In this document: positions 13,638 to 18,858 of the stretch, piece after piece
Position numbering within the stretch: the stretch's first letter is position 1
How the letters are laid out: every line of letters begins with the position of its first letter
Source of the DNA: Methanobacteriota archaeon
GTDB lineage: Archaea; Thermoplasmatota; Thermoplasmata; RBG-16-68-12
Direction: 5' to 3'
NCBI GenBank assembly: GCA_005879045.1
Contig: VBLV01000008.1
Coordinates: 1 to 18,858 of the forward strand
DNA: 18,858 nt
Notes under the pieces: model-generated
Seen by the model: the letters and a program-made list of their open reading frames with translations, nothing else
The model's database searches: none
Told to the model about the DNA's origin: nothing
Made by a program: the position numbers and the translations under genes

Positions 13638-15346
13638 TGGGCCACGACCCATGGACCGAGCTCCGGGACCGCGCGGAGCAGGTCCGGCGCACAATCGAGT
13701 CTGAACTCCGCGTCACGACCCCGGGCGTTCTCCAGGAGGCTCCCGCCGACCACGGCCTCTTCGCCCTCGCCGCGCACACGTGGGCCAAGGAGCTGAAGAC
13801 GTCCCCGGCTTCAATCGCGACGCGAGCCTCTCGCGTGAAGCCCGTGTCCCCGTTCGCTCCGCTGCGGGCCGAGGGACCGTACGTCAATTTCACGGTGGAC
13901 CCGGCTCCCTTCGCGGAGCTGGTCCTCTCCGCCGTACGTTCCGACGGAGAGACGTACGGCACGTCGCCCGCCCGGAAGGAGCGGGTCCTGCTCGAGCACA
14001 CGAGTGCGAACCCCACCGGTCCGTTGCACGTCGGCCGGGCCCGCAACCCGTTCCTCGGCGATGCCTTGGTTCGCCTCATGCGCGCCGCCGGCTACAAGGT
14101 CACGAGCGAGTACCTCGTCAACGACATCGGACGCCAGATGGTCCTGCTCTACTGGGCCGTCGCCCATCTTCCCGAAGACCCGTCCGATTCAGAGGAGCGG
14201 ATCGAGTACCGCTACGTGAAGCTGTATCAGAAGGCGAGCGCCAAACTCGAGGGCGATGAGACCCTGAAGCGTGAGATCGAACGGCTCACGCAGCGCTTCG
14301 AGGGTGGCGACGTCCAGCTGACGAAAGACATCCGGAAAGTCGGGGAGGCCGTCCTCGGCGGCATCCTGGAAACCCTTCGCCGCGTCAACGTGACATACGA
14401 CTCGTTCTTCTGGGAGAGCGACGCGATCCTCGATGGGAGCGTCCAGCGGGTGATCGAGCGTCTGATGCCCCTCGGCAAGGAGGAAGACGGCGCCCGCTAC
14501 CTCGACCTGACCGGTTTCGGCCTGGAGGGAGACGCCGCGAAATACTTCTTCGTGCGGCGCGACGGGACGTCCCTGTACACGACCCGGGACATCGCGTACC
14601 ATCTGAACAAGATGGGCCGGTGTGACGTCGCGATCGACGTCATCGGAGAGGACCACAAACTTTCGTTCCAGCGATTGAAGGCCGCCTTCCAGCTGATGGG
14701 GATCGACTGGGCGCCGGAAACGATCTTCTACGCCTTCGTCAACCTGCCGGAGGGCCGGATGTCGACGCGCAAAGGACGCGTGGTCTACCTCGATGATCTG
14801 ATCGATGAAGCGATCGATCGCGCGTATGCGGAGGTCGCGAAGCGCCGCGAGGATCTCCCGGAGGCGAGGAAACGGGAGATCGCCCAAACGATCGGGGTGG
14901 CGGCGGTCCGCTACAACATCGTTCGCGTCCAGGCGGAGAAGGCGATCACGTTCCGCTGGGAGGAGGCTCTGAGCTTCGAGGGCAACTCCGCGCCGTTCCT
15001 CCAGTACGCCCACGCGCGTGCGTGCAGCATTCTCGCCAAGGCTGATGGACACGGCCCTTCGGACCTGCGTCTCCTGGTGCACCCGCAGGAACAGATGTTG
15101 ATTCGCTGGATCGCCAAGTTCCCTTCGACCGTGCGGGAGGCCGCGGAGGGTCGCCGCGTCCACGCCGTCGCGGGGTACGCCGCGGACTTCGCGTCCCAGT
15201 TCAACCTGTTCTACCGCGACTGCCCCGTCCTTGCCGCGGAACCCGCGAGCCTTCGGGGGGCGCGTCTCGGCCTGGTCGATGCGTCCCGCGTCGTGCTGAG
15301 GAACGCACTGGACGGTCTGGGGCTCACCGCTCCGAAAGAAATGTGA
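13637..15346 (+). CDS. argS: Arginyl-tRNA synthetase
   Basis: 569 residues, normal length for a class I enzyme that charges tRNA-Arg. Residues 1-100 form the ArgS-specific Add-1 domain that touches the tRNA D-loop (PYVNFTVDPAPFAELVL). The catalytic domain has EHTSANPTGPLHVGRARN with the HIGH-type motif H131-V-G-R134, and the KMSKS-type loop M375-S-T-R-K379. YLVNDIGRQM, TRDIAYHLNKM and VIGEDHKLSFQRLKAAFQ are typical active-site blocks. The alpha-helical anticodon-binding (DALR) domain starts around APFLQYAHARACSI and ends GLGLTAPKEM. ATG 13637 overlaps the aRF1 stop, so argS is probably translated by coupling from the same mRNA; both genes serve translation. It converges on the large surface-protein gene with 33 bases between. 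Confidence 0.96.
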   Translation: MGHDPWTELRDRAEQVRRTIESELRVTTPGVLQEAPADHGLFALAAHTWAKELKTSPASIATRASRVKPVSPFAPLRAEGPYVNFTVDPAPFAELVLSAVRSDGETYGTSPARKERVLLEHTSANPTGPLHVGRARNPFLGDALVRLMRAAGYKVTSEYLVNDIGRQMVLLYWAVAHLPEDPSDSEERIEYRYVKLYQKASAKLEGDETLKREIERLTQRFEGGDVQLTKDIRKVGEAVLGGILETLRRVNVTYDSFFWESDAILDGSVQRVIERLMPLGKEEDGARYLDLTGFGLEGDAAKYFFVRRDGTSLYTTRDIAYHLNKMGRCDVAIDVIGEDHKLSFQRLKAAFQLMGIDWAPETIFYAFVNLPEGRMSTRKGRVVYLDDLIDEAIDRAYAEVAKRREDLPEARKREIAQTIGVAAVRYNIVRVQAEKAITFRWEEALSFEGNSAPFLQYAHARACSILAKADGHGPSDLRLLVHPQEQMLIRWIAKFPSTVREAAEGRRVHAVAGYAADFASQFNLFYRDCPVLAAEPASLRGARLGLVDASRVVLRNALDGLGLTAPKEM

Positions 15347-15379
15347 GATCTCGGGGAATTGGAAACGGAAGGACGGCGC

Positions 15380-18300
15380 CTAGAGGCGCTTCTTCTCTTC
15401 CTTGACTTCCTTCCTCGGCCGCTTCTCCTCGCCGGCGCCTTTCTCCCGTCGTCGGCCGCGGATCGGGCGCCACTCGCCGGCCTTGATCTTGCGCCGCGCG
15501 TACATCCCGAATACGAAGAGGACGATCACGCCGATCACGCTCAGGTAAATCGCGTAGGGCTGCCATGCCGGCTGTCGGACGTTCACGGGCAGGGAGGCGC
15601 AGTTCTCCGCGGTGCGCCAGGTGTACGGCTCTGTGGCGTCGTATGCGCACAGCTTGATTGTCTTGTTCCCTTGCCCGAAGAGAGGGACCGTGAACACGAG
15701 CCTGACGGTGTCGCCTGCGGCGATTGAACGGTTCGACGTCGGATTCCCGTTCTTGTCGAACCACTGGGCCTGTTGGGCTAGCAGGCTCGTCTGGCCCCCG
15801 CTGATCGCCGAGAGGTTCGTGACGACGAGGGCGGCGGCCAAGCGGTTCGCTTTGTTCGTCACGTTGACCGAGACCGTCACGGAGTCACCTTCCGCCGGAT
15901 CGGCCGGGCTGACCTTCATGGAGCTCTGATGGGTCGTCGGGTCGAGCGCAATGAACAGGTCGGCGTGGAGCGAGTTGTCGATCTGCACCGTGATGTTTCG
16001 ACTGAGGTTGCCCCAATTCCACTTGCCGTTCGGGAAGCCCGTGTCATGCACGGCGAGCTTGACGTTGTAGCTCAGGTTCCACTCCTGCCACGCGAAGCTG
16101 ATGTTGACCCCCGAGAACGTATGGGTCGGCCCGGGGGAGCCCACCAACGGCCCCGGGATCGTCCATGTGAAGGTCAGTGCGGAGTTATTGTTGTAGTCAT
16201 CCGTGGTCCTGGATGCATTCAGGGCGATCGTCTTCCGCTCAAACGGACTCGTGATCACGCCCCAGTCTTTCTCCGGGTCGAGGATGTCGAACGCGGTGAC
16301 GGGGCCCTTCGTGTCGTTCACGATGGCAGTCATCGTCGCGTTGGCGGATTTCCAGCCCACGCTGTCCGTGACCGTGAGGTTGATCGTGAAGGTCCCCGGT
16401 TTCTGGAGGGTCCAGCTTACAATGCGCCCCGTCGCATCCGTGACCCGGTCGCCGTTGAAGTCCCAGGCGTATCCGGAATCCAGGATCACCCCGACCTTCC
16501 CGGTGTATGCGAAGTCCGTCGACGCGCTCCCGTCGAAGCGGACGACCGTGCCTTCATCGACGCGGAGCGTGAGGCCGTTCGCGATGTTGCTCCCGGTCTT
16601 GTTCGTCTTGATGTTCGCGGTCGGGACCTGGTCGTCGACAAAGAGGGTGATCTCCCGGTAGGTCAGGTTCCCGCTCACCTCCCTCACGGTCAGGTTGACG
16701 GTCGACTGGCCCGCCTGCGTGTACGTGAAGTTCGTCCGGATGCCCCAGGTGGTCGTGCCGGGCGGCGTGAACCTCCAGGTGAAGTTCGCGGCCGTGATGT
16801 GGCCATTCGGATCCGCGCTGTCTTCCCCGCTCAACGTCAACGAGGTATTTCCCGCGACGTACGCCTGGTAATTCGTGAACGTGGCGTTCACCACATGGAA
16901 TTTCCCGACCTGGGCGACGACCTTCGCCCTCGCGGTGCCGACGACGCTCTGGGAGATCTTCATCCGGGCTTGCGGCGTCCCGGAGGTCACTCCGGGGTCC
17001 ATGGTGACCGTCGTGAAACCCGCGCTGGTGACGGGGGCATTCGACGGAACGAAGGTCGTCGTGTTCAGCTCGTATCGCTTCGGCAAGATGACGACATAGA
17101 CGTAGTCCTGGTAGACCGTGGTGTTCGTGTCCGGAACCATCGTCAGGTTCACGAAGTAACTTTTCCCGCCCGCCGCGATGTAGGGCGGCGCCTGTTTGAT
17201 CTTGTATTGCGTTGGCGTCGTTGTGTTGAGCCACACCCTCGCTGTAGGAGTGCCTAGGGTGGGGCTCACAGTCACCCCGCAGGGACCGGCGGTTGAGTTG
17301 TACGACCGACCATTCGTCGTGAGGAAGCCGTCCGTCGCCACGTATGCGGGCCCTTTGTTGCAGATCCAGGTCTGGAATGCCGTGATCTCCCCCGAGCTCA
17401 AGATTCCGTCACCATTTCCGAGCGTGGAATCAATTTGGAGGCGTAGGTCCCGAAGGTTCGTGGGTCCGAGTCCTGACAAGGTACTGTCGGCGTTCAAGGT
17501 GATGTTACGCCATACAGTGAGGTTGTTCCAGTCCGAGGCCACGTAAGCCACGGTCGTATTGTACCGCTCCTGGGGCGCTGGTTGGAGGATCACGTCGTGG
17601 GGAGTCTGGGCTCCTGTCAAGGTCAGCGTCTCTCTTGAGGAGAGGTACCCGTCTGCATCGACGATGAGGTCATACTGTCCATTGGGCACTCGTGCGGTTT
17701 CGAATTGGTAGAAGCTATTGCTTACAGTCCCCGGAATCAGGCGGGAGATGCTGGCGTTCCCGGCGGTGAAGGGGTTGTACAGCCAAGCGACGACCCCCGA
17801 ACTGAGGAAGGCGCCGCTCTGGCTCTGAACTTGCCCGAACAGCTCGACCGTCCCGGTCAGGGTCAACGTGACGGCCGACACCGCGCTGACGTCGACCGTT
17901 TGCTCGATAGTAACGAAGTTTGGCGCCGAGGCCCGCAACTGGAAGGAGGCGGGCCATAGCGTGAGGTTCACGACCCCCGTGGACCCGGTCGTACCTTGGG
18001 CGACAGGTTGGACCCGACCCGTCGGGTTCGTCGACTGGTATGCGGCTACGGTCGCCCCCTGGATGGGAGAACCTCCATCTTGCACGGTCACCGCGAGTGA
18101 CTTGGCCGGGGTGCCGTGAGGGAACATGCACAGGTCAATCCTCTTGTTCTGGCTCCCGTCGAACCGTACGTTGGTCCGGTTTTCATTAGGATAGTAGTTG
18201 GGGTGGTTGCCCGCAATCGTATACGTGGCTGGCGGCGGCTGATTGAACGCGTATACGCCGGCTCCATTCGTGGTCGTCGTGGCTGGTGCCACGATCCCAT

Positions 18301-18481
18301 TCACATCGATGAGGGTCACGGTCGCACCGGAGACGACCGGCAGCGGTCCTCCACAGGTATTGACGACCCCGGTGACCTGAACTGCGGCGCGGGCGGTCAT
18401 GGGGACGAGGGCCGTGAAGCCAAGGGCGAGCACGAGGAAGACCGCGAGCGCGCGGATCGCCCGGTGTCCGCTCAGATGCAT
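15380..18481 (-). CDS. Secreted multidomain surface protein (CarbopepD-reg-like, PKD-like, CARDB-like) with C-terminal TM anchor
   Basis: 1033 residues. Residues 1-32 are a Sec signal peptide (basic start, ALAVFLVLALGFTALVP, likely cut after TARA). Three carboxypeptidase-regulatory-like beta modules follow (about 33-118, 124-210, 215-305; each with a 'GATV ... G-x-Y/V ... L' pattern). Next come a region with an EF-hand-like loop (NGDGILSSGE, about 357), three PKD-like domains (about 530-620, 620-725 and 725-845, with FDGSAST, YAWDFNGD, FTINLTVTDS) and a CARDB-like domain (about 848-975). A membrane segment (about 977-998, YAIYLSVIGVIVLFVFGMYA) and a cytosolic tail rich in Lys, Arg and Glu close it. 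About thirty N-x-S/T sequons imply heavy N-glycosylation. Likely a surface adhesin, S-layer-associated or polymer-binding protein; no catalytic site is seen. Start: ATG 18481 has GAGGAG eight bases upstream. Confidence 0.93.
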   Translation of the reverse strand: MHLSGHRAIRALAVFLVLALGFTALVPMTARAAVQVTGVVNTCGGPLPVVSGATVTLIDVNGIVAPATTTTNGAGVYAFNQPPPATYTIAGNHPNYYPNENRTNVRFDGSQNKRIDLCMFPHGTPAKSLAVTVQDGGSPIQGATVAAYQSTNPTGRVQPVAQGTTGSTGVVNLTLWPASFQLRASAPNFVTIEQTVDVSAVSAVTLTLTGTVELFGQVQSQSGAFLSSGVVAWLYNPFTAGNASISRLIPGTVSNSFYQFETARVPNGQYDLIVDADGYLSSRETLTLTGAQTPHDVILQPAPQERYNTTVAYVASDWNNLTVWRNITLNADSTLSGLGPTNLRDLRLQIDSTLGNGDGILSSGEITAFQTWICNKGPAYVATDGFLTTNGRSYNSTAGPCGVTVSPTLGTPTARVWLNTTTPTQYKIKQAPPYIAAGGKSYFVNLTMVPDTNTTVYQDYVYVVILPKRYELNTTTFVPSNAPVTSAGFTTVTMDPGVTSGTPQARMKISQSVVGTARAKVVAQVGKFHVVNATFTNYQAYVAGNTSLTLSGEDSADPNGHITAANFTWRFTPPGTTTWGIRTNFTYTQAGQSTVNLTVREVSGNLTYREITLFVDDQVPTANIKTNKTGSNIANGLTLRVDEGTVVRFDGSASTDFAYTGKVGVILDSGYAWDFNGDRVTDATGRIVSWTLQKPGTFTINLTVTDSVGWKSANATMTAIVNDTKGPVTAFDILDPEKDWGVITSPFERKTIALNASRTTDDYNNNSALTFTWTIPGPLVGSPGPTHTFSGVNISFAWQEWNLSYNVKLAVHDTGFPNGKWNWGNLSRNITVQIDNSLHADLFIALDPTTHQSSMKVSPADPAEGDSVTVSVNVTNKANRLAAALVVTNLSAISGGQTSLLAQQAQWFDKNGNPTSNRSIAAGDTVRLVFTVPLFGQGNKTIKLCAYDATEPYTWRTAENCASLPVNVRQPAWQPYAIYLSVIGVIVLFVFGMYARRKIKAGEWRPIRGRRREKGAGEEKRPRKEVKEEKKRL

Positions 18482-18489
18482 TCGGGTTT

Positions 18490-18495
18490 CTCCTC
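18490..18495 (-). promoter_or_regulatory. Shine-Dalgarno site of the large surface-protein gene
   Basis: GAGGAG, eight bases before ATG 18481. Together with the distant TATA-like box it shows that this mRNA has a true leader, unlike the leaderless housekeeping genes. Confidence 0.65.
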
Positions 18496-18572
18496 TCTCG
18501 CACTCAGTCGCTCCGTCCCTCCTTGACGCAACCCGTTCGAAGGGCCGGAGAATGCGGCGAATTGAGTGACGC

Positions 18573-18580
18573 TATTTAAG
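18573..18580 (-). promoter_or_regulatory. TATA-like box of the large surface-protein gene
   Basis: On the minus strand CTTAAATA, predicting a transcript start near 18550 and a leader of about 68 bases. Read on the plus strand, the same AT-rich spot (TATTTAAG) could serve the transporter gene at 18665 with a leader of similar length. Confidence 0.55.
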
Positions 18581-18664
18581 TGTAATGGGACATCCGGCGG
18601 CCCGGCAACATCAGGCGGCCGTTCGCGGAAAGTTCCATAGCGGCGTGGCCTATCCACGGACCTC

Positions 18665-18858
18665 GTGGCCTCGGACTACGCGCTTGCGGCCGCGACCTTC
18701 GTCTTCCTCGTGACATACGTCCTCATTTCATTGCGGACCGTCCGTCGATTCCCCATCGAGCGGCCCGCGGTGGCGATGCTCGGCGGGGCGCTGATGCTCG
18801 TCCTCGGCGTCCTCACCCCGGCCCAGGCACTCCTCGCGATCAACCTCGATGTGATCGT
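18665..18858 (+). CDS. ArsB/NhaD-like ion transporter, N-terminal fragment (3' partial)
   Basis: Only the first 64 codons are inside the window. GTG 18665 is the start: an in-frame stop lies at 18638-18640 and no other start codon lies between. Two hydrophobic segments are visible, ALAAATFVFLVTYVLISL (about 5-23) and VAMLGGALMLVLGVL (about 36-50), joined by a basic loop RTVRRFPIERP. They are followed by TPAQALLAINLDVI. This order (TM1, short basic loop, 'GA-x-x-M-x-x-x-G-x-L', 'A-x-x-A-I-N-x-D') is the N terminus of the arsenite/Na+-H+ antiporter (ArsB/NhaD, SLC13-like) family. The substrate cannot be told from this part. It diverges from the surface-protein gene. Confidence 0.75.
   Translation, partial: MASDYALAAATFVFLVTYVLISLRTVRRFPIERPAVAMLGGALMLVLGVLTPAQALLAINLDVI

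Noticed and set aside
12258..13694. Long minus-strand open frame opposite aRF1
   Set aside because: It is a mirror of the aRF1 gene in GC-rich DNA, with no recognisable protein features; aRF1 motifs NIKS and GGQ fix the coding strand.
15929..17257. 442-codon plus-strand open frame opposite the large surface protein
   Set aside because: It is full of Arg, Val, Gly, Asp and His, typical of an antisense shadow, and has no promoter; the minus strand holds clear PKD-like domains.
18482..18664. Small protein gene between the surface protein and the transporter
   Set aside because: Frames are short, cross the promoter elements and have no similarity to anything recognised.

Overview
The window is a GC-rich stretch of an archaeal chromosome. 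The archaeal call rests on a proteasome-activating nucleotidase (PAN), an MBF1-type transcription factor with an N-terminal zinc ribbon, an aRF1 release factor, archaeal-type UMP kinase, a DUF2240 protein, and TATA-like boxes about 25 bases before several start codons, which implies leaderless or very short-leader mRNAs. The mix of genes and the style of the surface proteins suggest an uncultivated Thermoplasmatota lineage; that placement is inference, not something the sequence proves.

Layout. 2-2278 (+) is the C-terminal part of a large beta-propeller-like surface protein ending in a PEF-CTERM-like sorting tail. 2279-2626 has no supported gene but several inverted repeats. 2627-3121 (+) is a DUF2240 protein, meeting convergently with MBF1 (3122-3619, -). 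MBF1 and PAN (3698-4945, +) diverge from back-to-back TATA boxes. Then come three + strand genes: a transmembrane protein with a cytosolic C2H2 zinc finger and a His-rich outer domain (5022-5615), a membrane-tethered FKBP prolyl isomerase with a pilin-like N terminus (5675-6553), and a DedA/VTT-like membrane protein (6563-7186). On the - strand follow a GT4 and a GT2 glycosyltransferase as a tight pair (9064 to 7191) and the thiamin-pathway kinase ThiD (10117 to 9341). ThiD diverges from an unrecognised 127-residue basic protein (10223-10606, +). A - strand operon holds UMP kinase, a two-TM winged-helix protein and the 2'-5' RNA ligase-like phosphodiesterase ThpR (12348 to 10682). It diverges from aRF1 plus arginyl-tRNA synthetase (12408-15346, +), which overlap by one base. 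A 1033-residue secreted multidomain protein (18481 to 15380, -) and the start of an ArsB/NhaD-like ion transporter (18665 onward, +) close the window.

Functionally this is mostly core cell biology: protein quality control (PAN, FKBP), transcription (MBF1), translation termination and tRNA charging (aRF1, ArgS), nucleotide and cofactor synthesis (PyrH, ThiD), RNA end chemistry (ThpR), envelope glycosylation, and two large cell-surface proteins anchored in different ways. I do not see a mobile element, CRISPR array, rRNA, tRNA or a clear defence system. The most unusual items are an exact 36-bp in-frame tandem duplication at the N terminus of PAN, the pilin-like leader on the FKBP, the zinc-finger/His-rich transmembrane protein, and a near-complete nested palindrome between two convergent genes.
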